This document shows positions 9,360 to 18,310 of a stretch of DNA of 64,000 nt, piece after piece. How positions within the stretch are numbered: position 1 is the stretch's first letter; the number at the start of each line of letters is the position of its first letter. Made by a program: the position numbers and the translations under genes. The notes beneath the pieces were generated by a model. That model saw nothing but the letters and a program-made list of their open reading frames with translations. It made no database searches and was not told the DNA's origin. Source of the DNA: Alistipes sp. (lineage in GTDB: Bacteria > Bacteroidota > Bacteroidia > Bacteroidales > Rikenellaceae); contig JAFXFM010000007.1 in the NCBI GenBank assembly GCA_017520545.1, forward strand, positions 62,001 through 126,000, read 5' to 3'.

Positions 9360-10619
9360 GTGAAGAGGGAAAACGAAATACTATATGCCGCATTTGCAAA
9401 CTCTGTGGGCGTAACGACCGACTCTCGAAAAATCGAGGTCGGTACGCTCTTTTTTGCACTGCACGGAGCATCGTTCGACGGTAACGACTACGCCATATCA
9501 GCACTCGAACAGGGGGCAATTGCGGCGGTTATCGACCGTAAGGATATTCTCGATAACAACCCTGCGGTTGCCGAGCGTCTTATATTGGTTGATGATACTT
9601 TGCTGGCGTTGCAGGCGTTGGCACAAGAGCATCGTCGCCGATTGGCAATACCTATTATTGCCATTGCGGGCAGCAACGGCAAGACCACAACGAAGGAGTT
9701 GGTATCGCGCGTTTTAGCAGAGAAGTTCGAGGTTTCAACCACCAAAGGCAATCTCAACAACCATATCGGTGTACCTCTGACGCTGCTTGCAATGAGTGCC
9801 GACACCGAATTTGGAGTTGTCGAGATGGGCGCAAGCGCACAAGGCGAAATCGCACTACTCTGCTCTATTGCCGAGCCTAACTACGGCATTCTGACAAATA
9901 TCGGACTCTCGCATTTGGAGGGCTTCGGTGGTGTAGAGGGTATCAGAAAAGGCAAAGGCGAGTTATTCGACCACCTCGACCGCAACGGAGGTCGCGCCTT
10001 CGTGCCAAAGGAGGACGAAGTACTATGCGAAATGGCTCACGCAAGGGAAGATTTGGCTGTGGAATACTACTCCCGCACGATTGGCGAGGGTTTCAGAAGT
10101 AACCTTACGGGAGATTATAACCGCTACAACATTGCTGCTGCAGTGGAGGTTGGTCGCTACTTCGGAGTTACAGACGAACGTATTGCCGAGGCAATACTCT
10201 CGTTTCAGCCCGACAACAATCGCTCGCAGGCGGTAAAGACCGAACACAACAGTTTGGTGGTGGATTGCTACAACGCCAACCCTTCGAGTATGGAGGCGGC
10301 ACTGGACAATATCGCCACGATGGAGGCAGAACATAAGGTCTTAATTTTGGGCGATATGCTCGAACTTGGCGAGTGGAGTGGCGAGGCGCATCAGACCATT
10401 CTCCACAAGGCAGATGGCGTAGCTGAACGCATAATTTTGGTGGGTGATGAATTTGCCAAGGCATACAAAGCGAGCAATGAGTTGCACAGCAACTACACAC
10501 TCTACCCTACAACTGCCGAAGCGTTGGTATCACTCGAAAACAACCCTATAAGCGACAGCCTTATACTACTGAAAGGCTCTCGAGGAATAAGGTTAGAGCA
10601 GTTGATAGAGAAGTTGTAG
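9360..10619 (+). CDS. murF: UDP-N-acetylmuramoyl-tripeptide--D-alanyl-D-alanine ligase
   Basis: MurF adds D-Ala-D-Ala to the UDP-MurNAc-tripeptide, the last cytoplasmic step of the peptidoglycan precursor. The N-terminal domain has VTTDSRKIEVGTLFFAL, the central ATPase has AIAGSNGKTTTKELVS, then NNHIGVPLTLL, VEMGAS and LTNIGLSHLEGFG. The C-terminal domain has VVDCYNANPSSMEAAL. The start is a GTG at 9360, the only suitable start in frame; the protein has 419 residues. The gene sits 12 bp after manC, away from the usual dcw cluster. Confidence 0.93.
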   Translation: MKRENEILYAAFANSVGVTTDSRKIEVGTLFFALHGASFDGNDYAISALEQGAIAAVIDRKDILDNNPAVAERLILVDDTLLALQALAQEHRRRLAIPIIAIAGSNGKTTTKELVSRVLAEKFEVSTTKGNLNNHIGVPLTLLAMSADTEFGVVEMGASAQGEIALLCSIAEPNYGILTNIGLSHLEGFGGVEGIRKGKGELFDHLDRNGGRAFVPKEDEVLCEMAHAREDLAVEYYSRTIGEGFRSNLTGDYNRYNIAAAVEVGRYFGVTDERIAEAILSFQPDNNRSQAVKTEHNSLVVDCYNANPSSMEAALDNIATMEAEHKVLILGDMLELGEWSGEAHQTILHKADGVAERIILVGDEFAKAYKASNELHSNYTLYPTTAEALVSLENNPISDSLILLKGSRGIRLEQLIEKL

Positions 10620-10624
10620 ATAAA

Positions 10625-10763
10625 ATGGCGCAATTTAATAACGGCAAGTAAAGGCTAGTAAGGGCAAGTAAAGGCTAGTAAGGGTATGCGCCCTCTTTAC
10701 TATTCGCTACTAGCCGTTACAAATCCTTAATTTACCTGCGCCGTGATAACTTAAAGTGTTCAG
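10625..10763 (+). repeat. 139-bp palindromic element, copy 1 (upstream of the OPT gene)
   Basis: This copy aligns without gaps to 12724-12862, with about 10 differences in 139 bp by hand count. The ends form an inverted repeat (GGCGCA and TGCGCC); further in, AACGGC pairs with GCCGTT. The left half has decamer-like tandem repeats (GGCAAGTAAA, GGCTAGTAAG twice), and GTAAGGG can pair imperfectly with CCCTCTTTAC around TATGCG. It ends 17 bp before the OPT start codon. Confidence 0.85.
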
Positions 10764-10780
10764 AAAACAAAAAATAACTT

Positions 10781-12718
10781 ATGGAGAACAAAAAACAGAT
10801 TTCACTCCCCGAAAACGCCTATCGTGAATTGGGGGCAGGCGAGGAGTACAAACCTGTAATGCCAGCGGATAGCACGCCAGCCGAGGCTACGCCGTACTCG
10901 GTAACTATGGGCGTTATTATGGCGATTATCTTCTCGGCTGCCGCAGCCTTCCTCGGTTTGAAGGTGGGACAGGTATTCGAGGCGGCTATTCCTATCGCAA
11001 TTTTGGCAGCAGGATTTGGCTCATTGCGTGGCAAAAATCGCAGTATGCTTGGCGAAAATGTTATTATTCAGTCGATTGGTGCTTCGTCGGGTGTGATTGT
11101 TGCCGGTGCAATTTTCACGCTGCCGGCGCTCTACATCCTCGGTTTGGAGGCGCAGTTCTACCAAGTATTCCTCTCCTCATTATTGGGAGGTGTATTGGGT
11201 ATCGTGCTACTCGTGCCATTCCGCAAATACTTCGTCAAGGATATGCACGGCAAATATCCATTCCCCGAAGCTACGGCAACCACAGAGGTGCTGGTTTCGG
11301 GCGAGAAGGGAGGTAAGCAGACCATACTGCTCGCAATTGCGGGTCTGCTCGGCGGTTTGTATGACTTTGCAATATCGTCGTTCGGCGCTTGGGCTGAGAA
11401 TATCTCGACAAAGATGACCACTTGGGGCGCAGCCGTAGCCGATAAGTTCAAGGTTGAATTCTCGATGAACACAGGTGCAACATTGCTCGGCTTGGGCTAT
11501 ATCATCGGATTGAAGTACGCTGTAATAATAACCGCAGGTTCGTGCCTTGTATGGTTTGTAATAGTTCCGCTTGTGGGCTACGCTTCGGCAGAGGCGGCTA
11601 CAATGAGTGCAATGGAGTTGTTCCAAGTATATGGTCGTCCTATCGGCATTGGCGGTATCGCTATGGCGGGATTGATCGGAATTATCAAGCAGGCGGGCAT
11701 TATCAAGCAGGCGGTTGGCCTCGCCTTCAACGAGCTGGGCGGCAAGAAGAGCGAAGGCGACGTTGCTCGCACACAGCGTGATATCTCGATGAAGGTTATT
11801 CTTTCGGTTATCATCGCCGTACTCGTATCGACCGTGGCATTCTTCCAATTTGGCGTGTTGGGCAATTGGTTCCATACAATTGTGGCGTTGTTGATAGTCT
11901 TCGTAATCGCATTCCTCTTCACCACCGTAGCGGCAAATGCAATCGCTATTGTTGGCACAAACCCTGTGTCGGGAATGACACTTATGACGCTTATTCTCAG
12001 TTCACTTGTCTTGGTTTCGGTAGGTTTGCAGGGCGAGAAGGGAATGACCGCTGCGCTGATTATCGGAGGTGTTGTATGCACTGCATTGTCGATGGCCGGA
12101 GGCTTTATAACCGATTTGAAAATCGGCTATTGGCTCGGCACCACCCCACGTACACAGGAGAAGTGGAAGTTCCTCGGCACATTCGTTTCGGCTGCAACCG
12201 TTGCGGGTGTGATGATTATCCTGAATAAGACCTACGGCTTCGTGGGTGAAAATGCCCTGACGGCTCCACAAGCAAACGCTATGGCGGCGGTTATTCAACC
12301 GTTGATGGAGGGTGGCGAGACTCCTTGGATACTCTACTTTGCAGGCGCAGTTTTGGCACTTGTACTGAATTGGATTGGTGTACCGGCATTGGCATTCTCG
12401 CTCGGTATGTTTATCCCTATGTCGTTGAATGCTCCACTCGTTGTCGGAGGAGCTATCGCCTGGTGTGTATCCAATCGCTCGAAGGACGAAGCGTTAAATA
12501 AGGCCCGTTTCGACCGCGGAACACTCCTCGCATCGGGCTTTATTGCCGGTGGTGCATTGATGGGTGTTGTGGCAGCAATTTTGAAGTTCGCAGGTGTCGA
12601 TTTGTATATGACAGAGTGGGCAGCATCGAGCGCAGCCGAGTGGTTGGCCTTGGCGATGTATATCGCGTTGGCAATCTACTTCACTGTTCACACTTTGAAG
12701 GCAAAGAAGGAGGAGTAA
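10781..12718 (+). CDS. OPT family oligopeptide transporter
   Basis: The 645-residue inner-membrane protein has about 14-16 hydrophobic segments. The N terminus is hydrophilic (to about residue 40) and is followed by TMGVIMAIIFSAAAAFLGLKVGQVFEA, a family signature. Later motifs include MHGKYPFPEATATTEVL, GLGYIIGLKYAVI and TNPVSGMTLMTL. OPT members import tri- to oligopeptides with protons, or metal-chelate complexes. The substrate is not readable, but pepT next door argues for peptides. A 139-bp element precedes the gene and a second copy follows it. Confidence 0.88.
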   Translation: MENKKQISLPENAYRELGAGEEYKPVMPADSTPAEATPYSVTMGVIMAIIFSAAAAFLGLKVGQVFEAAIPIAILAAGFGSLRGKNRSMLGENVIIQSIGASSGVIVAGAIFTLPALYILGLEAQFYQVFLSSLLGGVLGIVLLVPFRKYFVKDMHGKYPFPEATATTEVLVSGEKGGKQTILLAIAGLLGGLYDFAISSFGAWAENISTKMTTWGAAVADKFKVEFSMNTGATLLGLGYIIGLKYAVIITAGSCLVWFVIVPLVGYASAEAATMSAMELFQVYGRPIGIGGIAMAGLIGIIKQAGIIKQAVGLAFNELGGKKSEGDVARTQRDISMKVILSVIIAVLVSTVAFFQFGVLGNWFHTIVALLIVFVIAFLFTTVAANAIAIVGTNPVSGMTLMTLILSSLVLVSVGLQGEKGMTAALIIGGVVCTALSMAGGFITDLKIGYWLGTTPRTQEKWKFLGTFVSAATVAGVMIILNKTYGFVGENALTAPQANAMAAVIQPLMEGGETPWILYFAGAVLALVLNWIGVPALAFSLGMFIPMSLNAPLVVGGAIAWCVSNRSKDEALNKARFDRGTLLASGFIAGGALMGVVAAILKFAGVDLYMTEWAASSAAEWLALAMYIALAIYFTVHTLKAKKEE

Positions 12719-12723
12719 AAAAG

Positions 12724-12862
12724 ATGGCGCAATATAATAACGGCAAGTAAGGGCTATTAAGGGCAAGTAAAGGCAAGTAAGGGTATGCGCCCTCTTTACT
12801 ATCCATTACTAGCCGTTACAAATCCTTAATTTACTTGCGCCGTGATGACTTAAAGGGTTCAG
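12724..12862 (+). repeat. 139-bp palindromic element, copy 2 (upstream of pepT)
   Basis: Same length and orientation as 10625-10763. The terminal inverted repeat is one pair longer (GGCGCAA and TTGCGCC). The decamer repeats differ slightly (GGGCTATTAA, AGGCAAGTAA), while TATGCGCCCTCTTTACTA and CCGTTACAAATCCTTAATTT are unchanged. It starts 5 bp after the OPT stop and ends 53 bp before pepT. Confidence 0.85.
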
Positions 12863-12874
12863 ATAACAACAAAA

Positions 12875-12904
12875 AGCCAATGGCTAATGGCTAATGGCTA
12901 AAAA
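12875..12904 (+). repeat. Heptamer tandem repeat, AATGGCT family
   Basis: Four near-identical 7-bp words (CCAATGGCTAATGGCTAATG and on) lie just before pepT. The same word appears in reverse orientation at 16090, 16600 and 49806 and in forward orientation at 31695. Confidence 0.8.
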
Positions 12905-12915
12905 TAAAATGAGAT

Positions 12916-14133
12916 ATGGAACTGAAAGATAGATTTTTGAAGTATGTTGCGATAGATACGCAATCAGACGAGAACAGCGAAACATTCCCTTCGTCGGCGA
13001 AGGAGTGGGACTTATTAAACCTCTTGGTAGAGGAGATGAAGGCACTCGGTTTGGAGGATGTCAGCATCGACAAGTATGGCTACGCTATGGGAACTATCCC
13101 TGCAACCAAAGGTAAGGAGAAAGCACCGGTTATCGGCTTCCTCGCCCACGTCGATACATCGCCCGATATGAGTGGCAAAGATGTTCGCCCTCGCATAATC
13201 GAGGAGTACGACGGTAAGGACATCGTACTAAACCCGACACTCACAATGCGTGTGGCAGAGTTTCCAGAGTTGAGTCGCTTCGTAGGTCATACGCTGATTC
13301 ACACCGACGGCACAACGCTGCTCGGAGCGGACGATAAGGCAGGTGTAGCGGAGATTATGACCGCTGCGGAGTACCTTATGGCGCACCCCGAAGTGGAGCA
13401 CGGCAAAATTCGCATCGGTTTTACCCCCGACGAGGAGATTGGTCGTGGCGTAGATTTCTTCGACGTGAAGGCTTTCGGTGCAGATTTCGCCTACACGATG
13501 GACGGCAGCTACGAGGGAGAGTTGGAGTATGAGAACTTCAACGCTGCATCGGCAAAAATCGCTATTCAGGGACGCAATGTCCACCCGGGATATGCCAAGA
13601 ATAAGATGATTAACGCCATAGATGTGGCTTGCGAGTTGAACTCACTTGTTCCTGCTGTGGAGCGACCACAATATACTGAGGGTTACGAGGGCTTCTACCA
13701 CTGCGTAGGCATCTCCGGCACGGTGGAGGAGGCTACAATATCGTATATTATCCGCGACCACGATGCCGAGAAGTTCGAGGCAAAGAAGGTGTGGATGCAC
13801 AATATCGTGGGTATTCTCAACAACAAGTATGGCGAGGAAGTCTTAAAACTCACGTTGAAGGACCAATACTACAATATGCGCAAGATGGTTGAGCCACATC
13901 CGCAGGTTATCGAGTTGGCGAAGGAGGCTATGGTCGATGCGGATGTTACACCTATTGTTCGCCCAATTCGCGGCGGAACAGATGGCGCACGCCTCTCGTT
14001 TATGGGTTTGCCTTGCCCTAATATCTTTGCCGGCGGTATGAACTTCCACGGCAAGTTCGAATACTGCTCTTTGAACTCTATGGAGAAGGCGGTAAAGGTT
14101 ATTATCAACCTCTGCCAACTTTGGGCGAAATAA
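12916..14133 (+). CDS. pepT: Peptidase T (tripeptide aminopeptidase)
   Basis: The 405-residue cytoplasmic M20 metallopeptidase removes the N-terminal residue of tripeptides. Zinc ligands and catalytic residues are visible: FLAHVDTSPD (His and catalytic Asp), GTTLLGADDKAG (bridging Asp), FTPDEEIGRG (catalytic Glu pair) and MDGSYEGELEYE. The dimerisation lid region contains HPGYAKNKMINAI. The length matches E. coli PepT (408). It lies downstream of the OPT transporter, so imported peptides could be cut here. Confidence 0.93.
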   Translation: MELKDRFLKYVAIDTQSDENSETFPSSAKEWDLLNLLVEEMKALGLEDVSIDKYGYAMGTIPATKGKEKAPVIGFLAHVDTSPDMSGKDVRPRIIEEYDGKDIVLNPTLTMRVAEFPELSRFVGHTLIHTDGTTLLGADDKAGVAEIMTAAEYLMAHPEVEHGKIRIGFTPDEEIGRGVDFFDVKAFGADFAYTMDGSYEGELEYENFNAASAKIAIQGRNVHPGYAKNKMINAIDVACELNSLVPAVERPQYTEGYEGFYHCVGISGTVEEATISYIIRDHDAEKFEAKKVWMHNIVGILNNKYGEEVLKLTLKDQYYNMRKMVEPHPQVIELAKEAMVDADVTPIVRPIRGGTDGARLSFMGLPCPNIFAGGMNFHGKFEYCSLNSMEKAVKVIINLCQLWAK

Positions 14134-14137
14134 ACGT

Positions 14138-14160
14138 AAAACGTAAAAGTGAAAACGGAA
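14138..14160 (+). repeat. Heptamer tandem repeat, ACGTAAA/ACGGAAA family
   Basis: Period-7 words ACGTAAA, ACGTAAA, AGTGAAA, ACGGAAA fill most of the gap between pepT and nadE. Related arrays lie at 43867 and, in reverse orientation, at 50289. Confidence 0.7.
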
Positions 14161-14164
14161 AACT

Positions 14165-16051
14165 ATGACTAAGCATTACGGTTTTGTAAAGGTGGCGGCG
14201 GCAACACCGCTGGTACATATTGCCGATTGCCACGCAAATGCAGAGGCGATAGATAAGATGACCGCCGAGGCGGTGGAGCGAGGAGCAAGCGTAGTGGTGT
14301 TCCCAGAACTATCGCTTACGGGATACACCTGTGGTGATCTGTTCCTGCAATCGAGAATTATAGAGGCGGGAGATGAGGCGTTAGAGATGTTGCTGGCTAC
14401 GCCAAGACCTATTGTGTCGATTATCGGAATGCCGATATACTATAAAAATAACCTCTACAACTGCGCCGTAGTTATCGCCAACGGCAAAATTTGCGGTATC
14501 GTACCGAAGAGTTACATCCCGAACTACTCGGAGTTCTACGAGAGCCGCTGGTTCTCGGAGGGACGCGATATCCGCAATGCCGAGATTACAATCTGCGGAC
14601 AGCGTGTACGCTTCGGTGCCGACCTTCTCTTCGAGGTTCACGGCACACGCTTCGGAGTGGAGATTTGCGAGGATTTGTGGGTTCCTGCGCCACCTTCGTC
14701 GGATATGGCATTGGCGGGTGCTACGCTTATATTCAACCTCTCGGCTACACCTGAGATTCTGGGTAAGCATAACTACCTGCGCTCGCTGATTAAGCAGCAA
14801 TCTGCTCGCGCATTATGCGGATATATCTACTGCTCCGCGGGTGTAGGCGAGTCCTCGACCGACCTCGTATTTACAGGTAACGGCATAATTGCCGAGAATG
14901 GCAAAATCATCGCTGCACGCGAGCGATTTATGCGCGATGCTCAATTGACCGTAGCAGATATCGATGTGGAGCATATCTTCAACGAGCGTCGCCGCCACAC
15001 ATCGTTCATAAACCTCGACAATCGTTTCGATGTTATAAAAATTGATATCGCACAACCCGACAGTGAGTTGGAGCGCGAAATTAACCCTACACCATTTATT
15101 CCTGCCGACCTTGACGAGGGATGTGCCGAGGCGTTCACTATTCAGTGCGCAGGTTTAGCACAGCGACTCTCGCATATAGGTTGCAAAAATGTCGTTATTG
15201 GTATTTCTGGTGGCTTGGACTCGACATTGGCGTTGTTGGTTACCGCATCAACGTTCGATATGCTCGGACTCGACCGCAAGGGAATTATAGGTGTTACGAT
15301 GCCGGGCTTCGGCACTACCGACCGTACCTACAACAACGCTCTCGCACTGATGAAGGAGTTGGGCGTAACAATTCGTGAAATTTCTATCCGTAAGGCGTGC
15401 GAACAGCACTTTGCCGACATCGGCTTGGATAAGAACGAGCGTGGTGCAGCATACGAAAACTCGCAAGCTCGCGAGCGTACGCAGATACTTATGGACTTGG
15501 CTAACAAAGAGAACGGCATAGTTATCGGTACGGGCGATTTGAGCGAGGCAGCACTCGGCTGGGCGACCTACAATGGCGACTCTATGTCGATGTATAACCC
15601 TAACTGCTCCATTCCGAAAACTCTGGTGCGTAAGCTGGTTGAGTGGTGTGCAGCAAACGATAAGAACGAATATGTTCGCACTACCCTATCCGACATCGTT
15701 GATACGCCTGTCAGTCCTGAACTTTTACCCGCCGACAGCGATGGCAACATTGCGCAAAAGACCGAGGACTTGGTAGGTCCTTATGTTATGCACGACTTCT
15801 TCATCTACAACTTCCTGCGCAACGGATTCTCACCGGCAAAAATTGAGTATTTGGCGTGTCGTGCCTTCGAGGGCGAATTTACGAAGGAGGAGGTTAAGCA
15901 TTGGTTGCAGGTGTTCCTGCGCCGCTTCTTCTCGCAGCAATTCAAACGCTCGGCAGCACCCGACGGCCCGAAGGTCGTTACGGTATCGCTCTCGCCACGA
16001 GGCGACTTGCGAATGCCGTCCGACGCAAAGGTTTCGGAGTGGCTGAAATAA
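14165..16051 (+). CDS. nadE: Glutamine-dependent NAD+ synthetase
   Basis: The 628-residue two-domain enzyme amidates nicotinate adenine dinucleotide to NAD+. The N-terminal nitrilase-like glutaminase (residues about 8-290) shows its Glu-Lys-Cys triad in VVFPELSLTGYTCG, VPKSYIPNYSEFYE and GVEICEDLWVP. The C-terminal synthetase has the PP-loop VIGISGGLDSTLALLV, then GTGDLSEAALGWATYNGD and YNPNCSIPKTLV. With its own ammonia-generating domain it needs no free ammonia. A strong two-way terminator follows. Confidence 0.94.
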   Translation: MTKHYGFVKVAAATPLVHIADCHANAEAIDKMTAEAVERGASVVVFPELSLTGYTCGDLFLQSRIIEAGDEALEMLLATPRPIVSIIGMPIYYKNNLYNCAVVIANGKICGIVPKSYIPNYSEFYESRWFSEGRDIRNAEITICGQRVRFGADLLFEVHGTRFGVEICEDLWVPAPPSSDMALAGATLIFNLSATPEILGKHNYLRSLIKQQSARALCGYIYCSAGVGESSTDLVFTGNGIIAENGKIIAARERFMRDAQLTVADIDVEHIFNERRRHTSFINLDNRFDVIKIDIAQPDSELEREINPTPFIPADLDEGCAEAFTIQCAGLAQRLSHIGCKNVVIGISGGLDSTLALLVTASTFDMLGLDRKGIIGVTMPGFGTTDRTYNNALALMKELGVTIREISIRKACEQHFADIGLDKNERGAAYENSQARERTQILMDLANKENGIVIGTGDLSEAALGWATYNGDSMSMYNPNCSIPKTLVRKLVEWCAANDKNEYVRTTLSDIVDTPVSPELLPADSDGNIAQKTEDLVGPYVMHDFFIYNFLRNGFSPAKIEYLACRAFEGEFTKEEVKHWLQVFLRRFFSQQFKRSAAPDGPKVVTVSLSPRGDLRMPSDAKVSEWLK

Positions 16052-16055
16052 ACTG

Positions 16056-16087
16056 AAAACGGACTTCAAAATGAAGTCCGTTTTTTA
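16056..16087. terminator. Bidirectional terminator between nadE and folA
   Basis: A perfect 10-bp stem (AACGGACTTC / GAAGTCCGTT) with loop AAAAT is followed by a T run and preceded by A residues. It fits both converging genes. Confidence 0.8.
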
Positions 16088-16089
16088 TT

Positions 16090-16123
16090 TGGCTATTAGC
16101 TGTTGGCCATTAGCCATTAGCTT
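16090..16123. repeat. Heptamer repeat TAGCCAT at the folA 3' end
   Basis: Period-7 words (GGCTATT, AGCTGTT, GGCCATT, AGCCATT, AGC) run into the last codons of folA. This is the reverse orientation of the AATGGCT family. The folA C terminus therefore may be encoded partly by repeat-derived sequence. Confidence 0.65.
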
Positions 16124-16595
16124 TTTCTAAATCCACAAATGTGAATGGATAGTCATACTCTTCTCCCCTATCAAACTCCTCACGGGCAACCTCCTGCCAC
16201 TCGGAGTAGTCAATTTCGGGAAAAGATGTGTCGCCCTCGTAGTGGCGACGTACAATAGTAAGGTAGAGTTTATCCGCCAAAGCCATCGCTTGGGCGTAGA
16301 TTTGTGCACCTCCAATAATAAAAATCTCCTCATCGGCAGGAAACATCGTAATCGCCTCCTCCAACGAGTGGGCTACCTCGCAACCATCAAAGCGGTTGTC
16401 GCCACGCGTAATAACCACATTTGTGCGCTTTGGCAGTGGGCGACCTATCGACTCAAAAGTCTTACGCCCCATCACTACAGGGTGTCCTGTGGTTGTGGTG
16501 CGGAAACGGCGCATATCCTCCTTGATGTTCCACAACAGAGCGTTCTTGTCGCCTATGACGCCATTTTCGGCAATCGCTACAATGATTGAAACCAT
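16110..16595 (-). CDS. folA: Dihydrofolate reductase
   Basis: The enzyme reduces dihydrofolate with NADPH and recycles the dihydrofolate made by thymidylate synthase. The N terminus MVSIIVAIAENGVIGDKNALLW is typical; the acidic active-site residue is in NIKEDMRRFRTTT, followed by GHPVVMGRKTFESIGRPLPKRTNVVIT, and IIGGAQIYAQAM gives the NADPH phosphate loop. I chose the ATG at 16595 (161 residues). A start at 16628 would add 11 non-conserved residues encoded by the heptamer repeat upstream. thyA precedes it on the same strand. Confidence 0.93.
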   Translation of the reverse strand: MVSIIVAIAENGVIGDKNALLWNIKEDMRRFRTTTTGHPVVMGRKTFESIGRPLPKRTNVVITRGDNRFDGCEVAHSLEEAITMFPADEEIFIIGGAQIYAQAMALADKLYLTIVRRHYEGDTSFPEIDYSEWQEVAREEFDRGEEYDYPFTFVDLEKANG

Positions 16596-16600
16596 AAATT

Positions 16601-16640
16601 CAGCTTTTAGCCATCGGCAATTAGCCATTGGCCTTTTTAA
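16601..16640. repeat. Heptamer repeat between thyA and folA
   Basis: Words AGCTTTT, AGCCATC, GGCAATT, AGCCATT, GGCC occur with period 7. This is the degenerate AATGGCT family on the reverse strand. Confidence 0.6.
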
Positions 16641-16658
16641 TTGATAATTAGTTTTCTG

Positions 16659-17558
16659 TTAAAAAGACATTGGGGCTTTAATAGTTGGGTATGGATCATA
16701 CCCTTCGAGTGTAAAATCCTCGTACTTGAAGTCGAAAATCGACTTCACATCGGGGTTAATGCGCATAGTCGGCAATGGTCGCGGAGTACGCGCAAGCTGC
16801 TCTTCGACCTGCTCCATATGGTTCAGATAGAGGTGAGTATCACCCGTAGTGTGGACAAACTCGCCTGCTTTCAAACCACACACCTGCGCCATCATCATCG
16901 TAAGCAGAGCGTACGAAGCGATATTGAACGGCACGCCAAGGAATGTATCGGCACTACGCTGATAGAGCATACACGAAAGTTTGCCGTCCGCCACATAGAA
17001 TTGAAAGAGCGTATGGCACGGTGGCAACGCCATCTTCTCGACATCGGCAACATTCCACGCCGAGACGATAATACGACGTGAGTCGGGATTTTTACAAATT
17101 AGATCCACAGCCTGCTGAATCTGGTCGATAGTCTCGCCATTCGGACGTGGCCACGAGCGCCACTGATAGCCGTAAACGTGGTTTAAATCGCCGAATTTGT
17201 ACCCCTCAATCGGAGAGTCAATGCCATCTTGTGCAGCACGCAGAAACTCCTCCATTGTAACCGGCAGAACACCCTCCTTAACACACAACTCGTTGTAGTA
17301 GCGATAGGCATCGTTATCCCAAATATGCACGCCATTATCGACAAGATATTTGATGTTGGTGTCGCCATTCAGGAACCACAACAACTCGTGAATAATGCCC
17401 TTCAAAAAGACCTTCTTGGTAGTTAGCAACGGAAATCCCTCCGAAAGGTCAAAGCGCATCTGGTGTCCGAATACGCTCTTTGTACCCGTACCTGTACGAT
17501 CGGTCTTTACGATGCCCTCATTTTTGATGCGAGAGAGAAGGTCGAGATATTGCTTCAT
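16659..17558 (-). CDS. thyA: Thymidylate synthase
   Basis: ThyA methylates dUMP to dTMP with methylenetetrahydrofolate. [21 protein letters not shown] opens the fold, [22 protein letters not shown] follows, and the catalytic Cys is in [33 protein letters not shown] and the C-terminal [10 protein letters not shown] complete the family pattern. At 299 residues it is longer than the 264-residue E. coli enzyme; the extra residues lie in the small domain around residues 90-125. It forms an operon with lpxH upstream (12 bp) and folA downstream. Confidence 0.94.
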   Translation of the reverse strand: MKQYLDLLSRIKNEGIVKTDRTGTGTKSVFGHQMRFDLSEGFPLLTTKKVFLKGIIHELLWFLNGDTNIKYLVDNGVHIWDNDAYRYYNELCVKEGVLPVTMEEFLRAAQDGIDSPIEGYKFGDLNHVYGYQWRSWPRPNGETIDQIQQAVDLICKNPDSRRIIVSAWNVADVEKMALPPCHTLFQFYVADGKLSCMLYQRSADTFLGVPFNIASYALLTMMMAQVCGLKAGEFVHTTGDTHLYLNHMEQVEEQLARTPRPLPTMRINPDVKSIFDFKYEDFTLEGYDPYPTIKAPMSF

Positions 17559-17570
17559 AGTTTTTAGCTT

Positions 17571-18302
17571 TTAGCCATTTATATAGTTTAACTTTATTTC
17601 TCCGTTGTTATCGAGCGAGATATAGGTTGGTTGTGAGTGCCAATCGCCCATAAAAAGCATTCGCTCAGGCTCGGTAATATCGGCTGCGTAGTGCATATGA
17701 CCGAATATAAAGTAGTCCACGTCGTACTCCTTGCCGTAGTCCGTTGCATAGCGGATAAGCGGCTCCAACACCTTTGCATCGACCGCCTCACCGTGCGATT
17801 TTCGCGAACGTCCACTCCACCACTTGCCAAAGCGCACAAAGCAGTTCGGGTGAACGAGCCACGAAACCAGCCACCTCAACGACTTCGAGCGAAACATCGC
17901 ATTCATCACTCGCAGAACGGGCATATTCTTGATGTTCATATTGTCGCCGTGCGCCACAAAAAGCGTTTTACCCGCAAGCGAAAGGGTTTGGGGTTTTGTA
18001 AAGAGAGATATGCCACACTCCTTTGTAAGATAGTCGCCCACCCACATATCGTGGTTGCCCGTAAGCATAATAATCTGCACACCCTTATCGCTCAACTCTG
18101 CCAAGCGTCCCAAAACTCGCACAAAGCCCTTAGGCACGACCTGCTTATACTCGAACCAGAAGTCGAAGATATCGCCCGCGAGAATAAGCGTCTCGGCATC
18201 GCCCTCAATTTTGGAGAGGAAGTCGAGGAAAGTGCGCTCCACCTCTCTCTGTTCGGCCGCATCGCCCGAGCCAAGATGTATATCCGACACGAAATAGTGC
18301 AT
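17571..18302 (-). CDS. lpxH: UDP-2,3-diacylglucosamine diphosphatase LpxH
   Basis: LpxH hydrolyses UDP-diacylglucosamine to lipid X, the fourth step of lipid A synthesis, at the inner face of the inner membrane. The calcineurin-like metal-binding motifs are FVSDIHLGSGD, LAGDIFDFWFE, LTGNHDMW and VAHGDN, with GHMHYA near the C terminus. The length (243) is typical. It lies in a minus-strand run between a thioredoxin-like gene (8 bp upstream) and thyA. Confidence 0.92.
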   Translation of the reverse strand: MHYFVSDIHLGSGDAAEQREVERTFLDFLSKIEGDAETLILAGDIFDFWFEYKQVVPKGFVRVLGRLAELSDKGVQIIMLTGNHDMWVGDYLTKECGISLFTKPQTLSLAGKTLFVAHGDNMNIKNMPVLRVMNAMFRSKSLRWLVSWLVHPNCFVRFGKWWSGRSRKSHGEAVDAKVLEPLIRYATDYGKEYDVDYFIFGHMHYAADITEPERMLFMGDWHSQPTYISLDNNGEIKLNYING

Positions 18303-18310
18303 ACTTATAC

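Noticed and set aside
10625-12862. Composite transposon carrying the OPT gene between two direct repeats
   Set aside because: No transposase, no clear target-site duplication, and the gene order with pepT makes functional sense. Kept as a regulatory or MITE-like element instead.
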